From: Hymenobacter sp. APR13 | Lineage (GTDB): Bacteria > Bacteroidota > Bacteroidia > Cytophagales > Hymenobacteraceae | Reading direction: 5' to 3' | NCBI RefSeq assembly: GCF_000737515.1 | Contig: NZ_CP006587.1 | Span: 372,001 to 436,000, forward strand | DNA: 64,000 bases | In this document: positions 8,544-17,414 of the stretch, piece by piece | Numbering within the stretch: the stretch's first letter is position 1 | How the letters are laid out: each line of letters starts with the position of its first letter | Position numbers and translations under genes: made by a program | The notes under the pieces: model-generated | Seen by the model: only the letters and a program-made list of their open reading frames with translations | Databases searched by the model: none | What the model was told of the DNA's origin: nothing

Positions 8544-9326
8544 CTACTCGCTATACATTGCAGGCATTGGACGGCCAGCGCTTTGTGCTACCAGGCGGCG
8601 GGCCACCAGATACAGAAAGCGGGAGTTGGTGACCAGATACCGCCGCCACAAACGCCGGGGCTCCAGCCACAGCCGGTAAGCCCATTCCAGCCACAGCCGC
8701 CGGGCCCACTCGGGCAGGCGGCGCTCCAGCCCGGCATACACCGGGAAAGCCTGCCCCACACCCAGCATGCAGGCCCGAATCCGGCCGCGGTGGGCCGCCA
8801 TCCAGTTTTCCTGCTTGGGGCAGCCGAGGGCTACGAACAGCAGATCGGGGTCGGCGGCGTTGATGGCGGCGGTTTCGGCTTCGTCTTCTTCGGGCGTGAG
8901 TGGCCGGAACGGCGGCGCGTAGGCTCCCACAATCTGCAGGTTGGGCAGCTCCTGCCGGGCGCGGGCCACCATGGCCTCCAATACGCGCGGCGTAGTACCG
9001 TAGAAGTACACCGACTGCTGGCGCCGGGCGGCTTCGGTGAGCAGGGCCGGCAGCAAATCCATGCCGGCAATGCGGGCCTGCCGCTGGCCGGTGTTGAACC
9101 AGCCTACTGCGGCGGCCACCGGGCTGCCATCGGGCGCGGCAATGGTGGCTTGGTTGAGCACCTGCCGAAAGTCCGGGTCGCGCTGCGACTCCACCACCAT
9201 GTGCACATTGGCAAAACACACATAAGCCGAGCACCGGGCGGCTCCCAGCTGCAGAATAGCGTCTACAAAATGGGCCGTGGAGCCGGTGGAAATCCGGGAG
9301 TCGAGGACGTAGCGCTTGGGTAGCAT
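8544..9326 (-). CDS. WecG/TagA/CpsF family glycosyltransferase
   Basis: 260 residues from the ATG at 9326 (MLPKRYVLDSRIS); an upstream ATG at 9401 adds 25 residues that do not look like the family. Marks of the family are CFANVHMVVESQRDPDF, APDGSPVAAAVGWF, SVYFYGTT and LGCPKQENWMA. Members transfer N-acetylmannosaminuronic acid, N-acetylmannosamine or glucose onto lipid-linked intermediates at the cytoplasmic face of the membrane. It lies just downstream of the initiating phosphotransferase, so it probably adds the second sugar of the repeat unit. Confidence 0.88.
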   Translation of the reverse strand: MLPKRYVLDSRISTGSTAHFVDAILQLGAARCSAYVCFANVHMVVESQRDPDFRQVLNQATIAAPDGSPVAAAVGWFNTGQRQARIAGMDLLPALLTEAARRQQSVYFYGTTPRVLEAMVARARQELPNLQIVGAYAPPFRPLTPEEDEAETAAINAADPDLLFVALGCPKQENWMAAHRGRIRACMLGVGQAFPVYAGLERRLPEWARRLWLEWAYRLWLEPRRLWRRYLVTNSRFLYLVARRLVAQSAGRPMPAMYSE

Positions 9327-9425
9327 AGTGATTGAATGGTTGGATTGTTCAATGGGTAAATGGCGGGCTATTCTGCCAGACAACTCCGCACCACCAACCA
9401 CTTCCCCCTGCAGCCCTCAAGCCAT

Positions 9426-10823
9426 TCAATAGGCGTTTTTCTCGCCTCGCACCATGTTCCAGACAGTCTGCCCGATAATTTTCATATCCATCCCGAACGA
9501 CCAGTTTTCCACGTACTTCAGGTCGTATTCCACCCGTTTTTCCATGGTACCAGCCTCGCGGGTTTCGCCGCGGTAGCCGTTTACCTGCGCGTAGCCGGTG
9601 ATGCCTGGCGTAACGGCGTGGCGCATGTGGTAGGTGCGGATATGCTTGCTGTACTCTTCCAGCTGCGACACCATATTGGGCCGCGGCCCTACCACCGACA
9701 TATGCCCCAGCAGCACGTTGAAAAACTGCGGCAGCTCATCCAGATTATACTTGCGCAGATACTGGCCCACCCGCGTTACGCGCACGTCGTGCTTGGTGGC
9801 CTGCAGCTCGGGGCGGCCGTGGCTGGCCTGCATGGTGCGCAGCTTGTAGCACGGAAACAGCTGGTTGCGCTTACCCGGGCGCATCTGCCGGAAGAACACC
9901 GGCCCCGGCGAGTCCAGCTTGATCAGCAAGGCCAGGATGGGCATGATAACCGGGAAGATGGTGCAGATGACCAGCCCCGAAAACACGATATCAAATACCC
10001 GCTTTACTACCTGATTGGTGCGCATGCCCAGCGGCTCGTGCCGGATGGTCAGGATGGGCAGATGGTCGTAGAAATACACGTTGACGTCTTTGCGCATGGT
10101 GCCGCGGAAGTCGGGCACGATGCGGAAGGAGAGGAAATTGTCGTCGGCGAAGCGCGAGAGGTCTTCGATGAGATGGCGCCGGTCAAGCGGCAGCGCAAAG
10201 TAGATATCGTTGATTTGCTCGCGCAGGCAGTAGGCCTTCAGATCGGCCAGACGGCCGCGCACCAGGCCCTGGAATTCCGCGGGCAGCGCCTCGTCGGAGA
10301 AGAAGCCCATGAACTCGTTGCCGATAGGATCGTGCGAGGCCAGAAACCGGTACAGCTCCTGGCCGCTGTCACCGGCTCCGATGATAACGAAGCGGCTGTT
10401 GGCCCGCGCAAAATGCCGGTGATACGAGCGGTATAGGAACGTCAGCAGAAACCGGCCCGAAACGACCCCCACCATGGCGAGACTGTACACCGAAAACAGA
10501 TACTCGACCGGTGGCCAATGCACGCCACCCGCGGCCACCACCAGCAGCACCAAGGCCGCATGCAGCAGAAACGTCCGGATCAGATGCACCAGTTTCTCCG
10601 GGTATGTAATCAGCCGGTCAACCCGGTAGATGTTGGCATACTGGCCCGAAAGAATCCACCAGAGCAGCCCGAAGATGATAAAGAAAAACGGGTAGTATCC
10701 ACTGAAGGACCAGTGGCCCAAGGTGATACGGCCAGCCAGTCGGAAGGCTCCGAAGATCAGGAGCACATCAACTAACAACAGAGTGACGCGTGAGGCGTCT
10801 GTGTAGTGTCTGTAGCGTTCCAT
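9426..10823 (-). CDS. Polyprenyl glycosylphosphotransferase (undecaprenyl-phosphate glucose phosphotransferase, WcaJ-like)
   Basis: 465 residues. Several N-terminal membrane segments lie within residues 12-125, followed by a soluble nucleotide-binding-like domain ([16 protein letters not shown]). The C-terminal catalytic domain begins with [19 protein letters not shown] and contains [37 protein letters not shown] and [10 protein letters not shown]. This domain transfers a hexose-1-phosphate to undecaprenyl phosphate to start a polysaccharide unit. It is followed 99 nt later by the WecG-type gene. Confidence 0.92.
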   Translation of the reverse strand: MERYRHYTDASRVTLLLVDVLLIFGAFRLAGRITLGHWSFSGYYPFFFIIFGLLWWILSGQYANIYRVDRLITYPEKLVHLIRTFLLHAALVLLVVAAGGVHWPPVEYLFSVYSLAMVGVVSGRFLLTFLYRSYHRHFARANSRFVIIGAGDSGQELYRFLASHDPIGNEFMGFFSDEALPAEFQGLVRGRLADLKAYCLREQINDIYFALPLDRRHLIEDLSRFADDNFLSFRIVPDFRGTMRKDVNVYFYDHLPILTIRHEPLGMRTNQVVKRVFDIVFSGLVICTIFPVIMPILALLIKLDSPGPVFFRQMRPGKRNQLFPCYKLRTMQASHGRPELQATKHDVRVTRVGQYLRKYNLDELPQFFNVLLGHMSVVGPRPNMVSQLEEYSKHIRTYHMRHAVTPGITGYAQVNGYRGETREAGTMEKRVEYDLKYVENWSFGMDMKIIGQTVWNMVRGEKNAY

Positions 10824-11328
10824 GGAAACTGCTAAGTAAGAGAGGAGGCGCGGACAACAGGTGGGACGGTGAGCTAGTCTTCAGATCAGTGATAGAACAA
10901 ATAAACAATATTTATTCTTAAATCAATAATTTATATAACTTTATTTTACAAATAGATAATAATATCTAAGAATGATTCCCGAATTTTCCCAAAACAGGAT
11001 TTACTGTATCTTTTTCTCTCCTTTCTGCCCTTAACTCGCATTGCAGGCAGACTATAGGCTAAATCAGCCGAGATGCATGCGCCTCCGTCGGCGGCAGGAT
11101 GGGCTACTTTATACATGTGCCGAGAATCATTCATTTCCATCACGCCCGACGGCTGCTCCGTGAGAATCCTGACCGGAAATGCGGCCGTCGTCAAGCCGTT
11201 CAGTAGTGAACTGGCACCAGAAGAACTCAGCCTACATGATGTTGTAGCCGCCACCGATGGCAGTGCCTGTTTACGCTGGGCGTGAGCCCATCTCAAAGCC
11301 GCTGGTTTGAATTCGGTAACTTTGCGGC
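10824..11328. other. Intergenic region between divergent polysaccharide and AraC genes
   Basis: About 505 bp. The AT-rich part (10890-10980) has a weak minus-strand promoter for the phosphotransferase: TTG at 10926-10924, then TTTATTTG at 10905-10898. Short open frames near 11073-11296 on both strands have no recognizable content and are not called. Confidence 0.4.
11317..11324 (+). promoter_or_regulatory. TAACTTTG -7 box, four bases before the AraC start codon
   Basis: TAACTTTG matches TAnnTTTG exactly and is separated from the ATG at 11329 by CGGC only. Transcription would begin at or near the A of ATG, predicting a leaderless mRNA. Confidence 0.5.
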
Positions 11329-12231
11329 ATGTCCAAGCCTGAGAGCCTCCCCGACTTCTACCGGCACCATTTCAAGGATTTAGCCGCGCCACGCCCTTCA
11401 GAAAGGGGGCTTGTGAACGTGTTTCGGCTGGAGGACGTGCTGGCCCCCAGCGCCGAGCCGGTGCAGTACAGCCGCCGCGACTTTTACAAAATCACGCTTA
11501 TCCGGGGCCGCAACGCCTACCACTACGCCGACAAAAGCCTGGAAATAACCGGGCCGACGCTGCTGTTTTTCAACCCGCAGGTGCCCTATACCTGGCAGCC
11601 CCTTTCGGACGACACCACCGGGTTTTTCTGCATTTTCCGCGAAGAGTTTTTTCACGGCTGGGGCAACCCGACCCTCATCGAATTGCCGCTGTTTCAGCCG
11701 GGCAGTACTCCGGCTTATCCCCTCACGGCCGCGCAGGACGAAGCAGTCAGTGCACTATACGCAAAGATGCTGGCGGAGCTTGATTCCGATTATCCCCTCA
11801 AATATGAACTGCTGCGCAACTACGCCTCGGAGCTGATTCACTATGCTCTCAAGCTGCGGCCCTCCGAGGCCCGCTACCAGCACCCCGATGCCAGGTCGCG
11901 GCTGGCTGCCGTATTTCTGGAGCTGCTGGAGCGGCAGTTTCCCATTGAGTCGCCAAGCCGCCGGTTTGCTCTGCGCTCGGCTAGCGACTTTGCCCGGGAC
12001 CTGGCCGTGCACGTCAACCACCTCAACCGCTGCGTGCGCGACACCACCGGCAAAACCACCACCGCCCACATTGCCGAGCGCCTGGCCGCCGAGGCCCGGG
12101 CTCTGCTTCGGCACACCGACTGGAACATTGCTGAAGTCGGCTACAGCCTGGGCTTCGATGAGCCGGCCAACTTCAACTACTTTTTCAAGAAGCAGACCGG
12201 GCTGGTTCCGTCCGCTTTTCGGCGGGTTTGA
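11329..12231 (+). CDS. AraC family transcriptional regulator
   Basis: 300 residues. An N-terminal cupin-like sensor region includes YSRRDFYKITLIRGRNAYHYADK. The C-terminal double helix-turn-helix runs from about 210 to 300, with FARDLAVHVNHLNRCVRD, AHIAERLAAEARALL and the family signature GYSLGFDEPANFNYFFKKQTG. It closely resembles the regulator at 24806. The SDR gene follows in the same direction; a 14-nt direct repeat with 21-bp period begins at this gene's stop codon and is probably its binding site. Confidence 0.9.
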   Translation: MSKPESLPDFYRHHFKDLAAPRPSERGLVNVFRLEDVLAPSAEPVQYSRRDFYKITLIRGRNAYHYADKSLEITGPTLLFFNPQVPYTWQPLSDDTTGFFCIFREEFFHGWGNPTLIELPLFQPGSTPAYPLTAAQDEAVSALYAKMLAELDSDYPLKYELLRNYASELIHYALKLRPSEARYQHPDARSRLAAVFLELLERQFPIESPSRRFALRSASDFARDLAVHVNHLNRCVRDTTGKTTTAHIAERLAAEARALLRHTDWNIAEVGYSLGFDEPANFNYFFKKQTGLVPSAFRRV

Positions 12232-12315
12232 ATTTCATAAGTATCCGCTTGAATCTCATAAGGACCTGCCGGGATGGTGAGCTGACCTTTGCTGTAGTTA
12301 CTCGAGTTGCTCGAG
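12228..12315 (+). promoter_or_regulatory. Predicted AraC-type operator and promoter of the SDR gene
   Basis: TTGAATTTCATAAG (12228-12241) and TTGAATCTCATAAG (12249-12262) are direct repeats 21 bp apart, the geometry of AraC half-sites. After 21 nt comes GACCTTTG (12284-12291), a near-consensus -7 box without a -33 TTG. CTCGAG-TTG-CTCGAG follows at 12301-12315, a second palindrome near the expected start of transcription. Confidence 0.55.
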
Positions 12316-12352
12316 CTGACGCGCAAACTCTTACCCCAACCCTCATCTCCGC

Positions 12353-13222
12353 ATGGACACTCACGCAAACAATCCGCAAGTCTGGTTTATTACCGGAGCC
12401 TCCAAAGGCTTCGGGCTCGAACTGGTGAAACAACTGCTGGCGCAAGGCAACCAGGTAGCGGCCACCTCCCGCAACGTTGATGAGCTGCGGGCCGCCGTCG
12501 GCTCCTACTCTGCTAATTTTCTGCCGCTGGCCGTGGAGCTGACGGCCGAAATCGGCGTAGCCCAAGCCATTGCGGCCACCGTGCAGCAGTTCGGCCGCAT
12601 AGATGTGGTAGTCAACAATGCCGGCTATGGCCAGCTAGGCAGCTTGGAAGAAGTAACCGACACAGAGGCGCGCGAAAACTTCGATGTCAACGTGTTTGGC
12701 ACGCTCAACGTCATTCGCCAGGCCATGCCACAGCTGCGCCGGCAGCAGCAGGGTCACATCTTCAACTTCTCCTCCATTGCTGGTATTCAGGGCGGTTTCC
12801 CTGGCTGGGGAGTGTACTGCGCCACCAAATTTGCGGTCGAAGGTCTCTCCGAAGCACTGGCTGCGGAGGTCGCCCCGCTCGGGGTAAAAGTGACGGTTGT
12901 CGCACCCGGCTACTTCCGCACCAACTTTCTGCAGTCCGGCTCCCTGAAACTGGCCGCCGACAAACTGCCCGCGTACCAGATAGTGCGCGACAACGAAGCG
13001 TACCACGACCAAGTGCGGGAAGCCAACTCCCAGCTCGGTGACCCGGCGAAAGGAGCCGCGGCCCTGATTCGGATTGCCGCCGAGCCCAATCCGCCCCTGC
13101 ACCTGCTGCTGGGCGCTGACGCCTACGGCCTAGCCGAGGCGAAGATCAAGAGCTTGCAGGCAGATATGGCGACCTGGCAAGCCCTGTCGCACGCCACCGC
13201 TGCCGAGCCGGTCCACGCATAG
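12353..13222 (+). CDS. Classical short-chain dehydrogenase/reductase
   Basis: 289 residues. The cofactor motif is ITGASKGFG (residues 13-21), with VVNNAGYGQLG and the catalytic Ser (FSSIAG) and YCATK. The YCATKFAVEGLSEAL stretch is typical of the AKR/UcpA-like SDR group. It is a paralogue of the SDR at 16550. The substrate cannot be read from sequence. Placement behind an AraC regulator and its likely operator suggests inducible expression. Confidence 0.88.
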   Translation: MDTHANNPQVWFITGASKGFGLELVKQLLAQGNQVAATSRNVDELRAAVGSYSANFLPLAVELTAEIGVAQAIAATVQQFGRIDVVVNNAGYGQLGSLEEVTDTEARENFDVNVFGTLNVIRQAMPQLRRQQQGHIFNFSSIAGIQGGFPGWGVYCATKFAVEGLSEALAAEVAPLGVKVTVVAPGYFRTNFLQSGSLKLAADKLPAYQIVRDNEAYHDQVREANSQLGDPAKGAAALIRIAAEPNPPLHLLLGADAYGLAEAKIKSLQADMATWQALSHATAAEPVHA

Positions 13223-13255
13223 CTTTTTCGCAAGGTGGAGAGCATGAAAAAATAG

Positions 13256-13426
13256 ATGGCCGTAGACCTGCCCGGCATGGGCAACGATGACGCCACCCCG
13301 GTGGCCGATACCCGGACCGTGGCCCGGTTCCTGAAAGCCTTGTGCGACCAGTTGGGCCTGGGCCCGCTGCACCTGGTGGGACACGGTGTGGGCGCTTGGG
13401 TAGCCGTCACGTTTGGCCTTGGTTAA
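13256..13426 (+). pseudogene. Alpha/beta-hydrolase fragment
   Basis: A 56-codon frame (13256-13426) encodes DLPGMGNDDATP, then FLKALCDQLGLGPLHLVGHG and VGAWVAVTFGLG, the central part of an alpha/beta hydrolase around the nucleophile elbow. The expected GHSxG-type serine is replaced by glycine (VGHGVGAW), and both the N-terminal strands and the C-terminal half are missing. It is best read as a decayed remnant. Confidence 0.6.
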
Positions 13427-13796
13427 AAGTTTGGTATCAAGGCTAAACGAGTGGGCTGGTTGAGGGCTCTCACTGGAAGGCAAAAAGGGCCTCCACATCG
13501 AATCGGAGAGGCTCTTTCAGCACTTCGTCAGGACGGTTGTACTCGCCTTGCAGGTGACGTTCTGTTCGATATGGACCTGATTATCACCTGGCCGTCACCG
13601 AGCAAACTGGTGCAGGGACGAATCGGAGGTTTCTCCTTATTTGTTTAACAATACCCCAGGAGCTGGCTCCCAGCATGCGTTTCGGCCACCTGGTGGAGCA
13701 AGTAGTATCTGCGGGGGCGTGTGAGGGAGAATAAATACTGGCTGCTTGGTTGCGCAGCGGGTAAATCCCTTCCTTTGGGAGCCGAAAAACCTTCAC
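13427..13796. other. Non-coding stretch with possible gene remnants
   Basis: No intact gene is seen. On the minus strand 13580-13470 is open for 36 codons ending EPLRFDVEALFAFQ and a stop, which has the look of a protein C-terminus and may be another remnant. TTGTT-T-AACAA lies at about 13640-13650. The region supplies the upstream sequence of the next AraC gene. Confidence 0.35.
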
Positions 13797-13838
13797 CCGC
13801 CCCGCATGAAAGCCGCCCCGCATGAAAGCCGCCCCGCG
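13797..13838 (+). repeat. 16-nt tandem duplication over the AraC start codon
   Basis: CCGCCCCGCATGAAAG occurs at 13797-13812 and 13813-13828, with a third partial copy to 13838. Each full copy carries an ATG. Because 16 is not a multiple of three, the first ATG (13806) reads a 16-codon frame that stops inside the gene, while the second (13822) is the true start. Confidence 0.75.
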
Positions 13839-14691
13839 CACCATCCAGCAGTTTGAGCTGTCGCCCCTGGCAACCCGGGGCGTGCTGGTTCGGGCCATTG
13901 AGGACCCGGCCGAGCGGCAGCCCGAGCACCCGGTGGCCATGCCCCACCGCGACGCGCACTACCTGCTGCTGCTGGCCACCGCGGGCACCTTCACCCTGAG
14001 CCTGGACTTCGAGGCCTTCCCCGGCACCGGACCCGCGCTGGCCGTGGTTTTTCCGGGTCAGGTGCACGAGTTTCGCGCGCAGCCGGGCCTGCGGGGCTGG
14101 ATGCTCAGCTTCGACCCCACGCTGCTGGAGGCCGACCTGCAGCAGGCATTGGAGGAGGGCCTGCGCGGCCCGAGGCAACTTGAGCGGGATTCGGCGTTCT
14201 ATGCCCAGGCTACGGCCCTGCTGGCATTGCTGACCAGTGTGCAACAGACCGAGGCAGCCAATGCCCACGCGGCCCGGGCAGTGCAGGCGTTGCTGGCGGC
14301 CCTGCTGAGCCTGCTGGCCGGGCTGGTGCAGCCCGCCGAGCCTGCCCGCCCCGGCCGCCAGCCCCGCGGACCCTGGCTGGCGCGCGCCTTCCGGCAGCTG
14401 CTCCGGCAGCATTACCAGCACTGGAAGCAGCCCGCCCGCTACGCCGCGGAGCTGGCCGTTTCGGTGGCTCACCTCAACGATACGGTGAAGGAGCAAACGG
14501 GCGTGTCCGTATCCGGCCACATCCAGCAGCAGTCCATCCTGGAGGCCAAGCGGCTGCTGTGCTTCACGGATAGCAGCATCAAGGAAGTGGGCTACGCGGC
14601 CGGCTACGAGGAGCCGGTATACTTCAGCCGCCTGTTCCGCAAGGTAGCCGGCTGCACCCCGCTGGCGTTTCGCCAAAAATTCCGCGAATAG
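13822..14691 (+). CDS. AraC family transcriptional regulator
   Basis: 289 residues. The N-terminal half has cupin-like features (MPHRDAHYLLLLATAGTFTL, VVFPGQVHEF). The C-terminal double helix-turn-helix lies at about 190-289, with YAAELAVSVAHLNDTVKE and GYAAGYEEPVYFSRLFRKVAG. It is less similar to the other AraC proteins here. The start is within a 16-nt tandem duplication. A terminator hairpin follows at 14759, so it forms its own transcript. Target unknown. Confidence 0.88.
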   Translation: MKAAPRTIQQFELSPLATRGVLVRAIEDPAERQPEHPVAMPHRDAHYLLLLATAGTFTLSLDFEAFPGTGPALAVVFPGQVHEFRAQPGLRGWMLSFDPTLLEADLQQALEEGLRGPRQLERDSAFYAQATALLALLTSVQQTEAANAHAARAVQALLAALLSLLAGLVQPAEPARPGRQPRGPWLARAFRQLLRQHYQHWKQPARYAAELAVSVAHLNDTVKEQTGVSVSGHIQQQSILEAKRLLCFTDSSIKEVGYAAGYEEPVYFSRLFRKVAGCTPLAFRQKFRE

Positions 14692-14758
14692 GACTATCCT
14701 TCCCGCCAGGCGGCCTACTCCCGCCGCCACCGCTCCGGCTTCCTTTGTATGGTCAATC

Positions 14759-14818
14759 CGAAGCCCGCTGGCCGGCAGGCTGCCGTCCTTTCCGGGGTCG
14801 GCCGGCGGGCTTCCTTTT
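14759..14818 (+). terminator. Terminator hairpin after AraC gene
   Basis: GAAGCCCGCtGGCCGG pairs with CCGGCGGGCTTCC near 14801-14814, followed by TTTT. It overlaps the first ATG (14749) of the next open frame, showing that the real start there is further downstream. Confidence 0.65.
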
Positions 14819-14829
14819 CCTCGTGTTCC

Positions 14830-15633
14830 ATGTCATCACCTCTCAATGTAACGGCCGTGCTCACGGCTGTCAGACAAGCCGGCGACCTGTTTGTGCAAGG
14901 CTACAAACAGACGCCCATTCCGCAGGACTACGCGACCCTGCTCTCCCACCTGCAGCAGCAGAACGACCAGGCCCTGGCCTCGCTGCAGCAGCAGCTGGCC
15001 GCCGATTTTCCGGACACACCCTGGCTGGAAGGCGACGAGTTTGACAGCCAGGGGCAGAAACAGCCCCTCGACCAGCCCGAGTACTGGCTGTACGACGCCC
15101 TCGACGGGGCCGTGCAGTACCTGCAGCACCTGCCCGGCTGGACCCTGAACGTGGCGCTGGTACGCCAGGGCCGGCCGCAGCTGGCCGTTATCTACGCCCC
15201 GCTCGAGCGGGAGCTGTTCTGGGCGCAGGAAGGCGGCGGCGCGTTTCTGAACGGGGTGCCCCTGCACCCCAGCACCAAAACCGACCCGCGCCACATGGTG
15301 GCCGTGGTGAACTATGGCCACCAGGACGAGGCCTACCCCACGCCCGACCTGAACCGGAAAACCGGGGCCGCCGTCACCCGGCTGCTCGATACGTTTGGGG
15401 TGGTGCGCAACTACGGCCCCCACGGCCTGCAGCTGGCCCAGGTGGGGGCCGGTCGGCTCGACCTGTTTTACCAGGAAGGCCTCGATACCTACAACTGGCT
15501 GGCGGGCGTGCTGATTGCCCGCGAGGCCGGGGCCACCGTGCTGAACCTGGCCGGCCAGCCCTGGCAGTGGGGCGATGCGGGCCTGCTGGTAGCCGCCCCA
15601 AGCGCGGCCGAACGGTTCCTGGCCCCCCGTTAG
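14830..15633 (+). CDS. Inositol monophosphatase family protein
   Basis: 267 residues from ATG 14830 (MSSPLNVTAVLTAVRQAGDLF); the longer frame from 14749 would cross a terminator. The fold is recognised from LEGDEFDSQ, the WLYDALDGAVQYLQHLPGWTLNVALV motif (family DPxDGTxNF) and LAGVLIAREAGATVLNLAG (family WDxAAGxLLxxEAG). Two usual motif positions differ: DALDGA instead of DPxDGT and TYNWLAG where WD is expected, so metal binding may be altered. Possible roles are a sugar or nucleotide phosphatase; not decided by context. Confidence 0.8.
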   Translation: MSSPLNVTAVLTAVRQAGDLFVQGYKQTPIPQDYATLLSHLQQQNDQALASLQQQLAADFPDTPWLEGDEFDSQGQKQPLDQPEYWLYDALDGAVQYLQHLPGWTLNVALVRQGRPQLAVIYAPLERELFWAQEGGGAFLNGVPLHPSTKTDPRHMVAVVNYGHQDEAYPTPDLNRKTGAAVTRLLDTFGVVRNYGPHGLQLAQVGAGRLDLFYQEGLDTYNWLAGVLIAREAGATVLNLAGQPWQWGDAGLLVAAPSAAERFLAPR

Positions 15634-15712
15634 GCCCCGGGCCGGCGGGATAAGTCATCCTTTTACTTCATCCAGAGGGCGGCTCCAGGCCGCCCCCTAC
15701 GTTGCTTCTCTC

Positions 15713-16339
15713 ATGCAGATTACCATTCTCGGGGCCACGGCCGGCGTCGGGCTGCAGGCCGTGCAGCAGGCCCTGGCCGGCGGCCACACCGTGACGGCGC
15801 TGGCCCGCACCACCGCCTCCCTTCCCGACCATCCCCGGCTGCGCAAGCTCAACGGCAGCGCCACGGTAGTGGCCGACGTGCGGCAGGCCATTGCCGGGGC
15901 CGATGCCGTACTCATCACCATCGGCACGAAAAACAAAAAAGCCACCACGCTCTACAGCGACGCGGCACGGGCCCTGCTGGCAGCCACAGCCGACACCCAC
16001 TTCACGGCCCCCGTGCTGGCCATCACGGGCTTCGGCATTGGCCCCAGCGCCCCGTACCTGAACTGGCTGATGCGCCTGGTGGTGAAGGGGCTGTTGCGGA
16101 AGCAGTCCGCCGACAAGGAAATCATGGAGCAACTACTGGCCCATAGCGCGCTGAACTGGGAAATTGTGCAGCCCGGCATTCTGTCCGACGGCCCGCCGAC
16201 CCACAGCTACCGGGTCCTCACCGACCTGCACCCCGGCATGAAGGTGGGCAAAATAGCGCGCGCCGACGTGGCCCACTTCCTGCTGCAGGAAGCCGCGCGG
16301 CCCCGGCGGCTGCGTCAGCGCACGGTGCTCACCAGTTAA
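15713..16339 (+). CDS. NAD(P)-binding atypical SDR (NmrA-like)
   Basis: 208 residues. It begins MQITILGATAGVGLQAVQQAL, the glycine-rich NAD(P) motif of atypical SDRs, followed by VLITIGTKNK and ITGFGIGP. The IVQPGILSDGP segment resembles flavin-reductase or NmrA-like proteins. There is no YxxxK pair in the usual place. Its role is probably redox sensing or reduction of a small substrate; this is inference. Confidence 0.8.
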   Translation: MQITILGATAGVGLQAVQQALAGGHTVTALARTTASLPDHPRLRKLNGSATVVADVRQAIAGADAVLITIGTKNKKATTLYSDAARALLAATADTHFTAPVLAITGFGIGPSAPYLNWLMRLVVKGLLRKQSADKEIMEQLLAHSALNWEIVQPGILSDGPPTHSYRVLTDLHPGMKVGKIARADVAHFLLQEAARPRRLRQRTVLTS

Positions 16340-16549
16340 GCGGCGCGCAGCGCGTGCCAGCTATTCAGGCCGGCCGGCGCCCGCAGGCGGCTTGGTGCCG
16401 CTGCGGGCACGTCCGGACTGGGAGGTAAGGCTCAAGTCAGGAGTCAAATTCTCCAAACCGTAAACGGGCTACAACTTCCCCGCTTTGGACTACAAAACCC
16501 GGACGGTGAGGGCGGAATTTTGCCTTCGTAAAACTTCGCGACGCTTCTC

Positions 16550-17383
16550 ATGAACAAAGTATGGTTGATTACCGGTGCCAACCGCGGCATCGGGGCTGAA
16601 ATTGCCCGGGCGGCCCTCGCCGCCGGCGACTACGTGGTAGCCGCCAGCCGCCACCCAGAAACCGCCGCCGACACGTTCGGCCACCACCCTCACCTCACCG
16701 CCCTGCACCTGGACGTGACCCGCGAGGCCGACGCCGCGCGCGCCGTGCAGCAGGTCATCGACCAGCACGGCCGGCTCGATGTGGTGGTGAACAACGCCGG
16801 CTACCCCCTGCTCGGGGCCCTGGAAACCACCACCGATGCCGAGGTGCGCCGCCAGTTCGATACCAACGTGTTCGGGCTGCTGCACGTGACGCGGGCGGTG
16901 CTGCCGCAACTGCGCAAGCAGCGGGCCGGGCATATTATTAACATCTCCTCCATGCAGGGCGTCATCGGGGCCCCGGCCTCGTCGAGCTACAGCGCGTCCA
17001 AGTTTGCCGTGGAGGGCCTGAGTGAGTCGCTGCAGCAGGAAGTGGCGCCGCTGGGTATCAAGGTCACGCTGGTGGAGCCGGGCACCTTCCGCACGGAGCT
17101 GCTCAGCGACAAGTCGCTGCACAAGGCGCAGGATGTCTTGCCCGACTACGCCCCGACCGTGGGCCAGACGCTCAGCTACGTGGACCAGCTCAGCGGCCAG
17201 CAGCCCGGCGACCCGCAGCGGCTGGCCGCCGCCATCGTCCAACTCACCAACGAGGCGGAACCGCCGCTGCGCCTGCTGGCCGGCTCGGATGCCGTACAAT
17301 ACGTAACCCAGGCGCTGCGCCACCGCCTGGCGGAAGCCGAAAAGTGGCACGCGCTGTCCGTGTCGACCGATTTTCCGACCTGA
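16550..17383 (+). CDS. Classical short-chain dehydrogenase/reductase
   Basis: 277 residues with ITGANRGIGAEIARAAL at the N-terminus, VVNNAGYPLLGAL and catalytic ISSMQG and YSASKFAVEGLSESL. It resembles the SDR at 12353 along its length. An AraC gene follows 31 nt downstream in the same direction, so the two may be co-expressed. Substrate unknown. The 210-bp upstream gap has a GC-rich hairpin near 16378-16410 and no gene. Confidence 0.88.
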   Translation: MNKVWLITGANRGIGAEIARAALAAGDYVVAASRHPETAADTFGHHPHLTALHLDVTREADAARAVQQVIDQHGRLDVVVNNAGYPLLGALETTTDAEVRRQFDTNVFGLLHVTRAVLPQLRKQRAGHIINISSMQGVIGAPASSSYSASKFAVEGLSESLQQEVAPLGIKVTLVEPGTFRTELLSDKSLHKAQDVLPDYAPTVGQTLSYVDQLSGQQPGDPQRLAAAIVQLTNEAEPPLRLLAGSDAVQYVTQALRHRLAEAEKWHALSVSTDFPT

Positions 17384-17414
17384 TTTTTGTTCCTAAACTG
17401 GCCGGCGCCGGCCG

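Noticed and set aside
10946..11296. Overlapping frames of 116 and 70 residues in the gap before the first AraC gene
   Set aside because: No domain, signal or start context; codon use unlike neighbours; they cross promoter-like AT-rich DNA.
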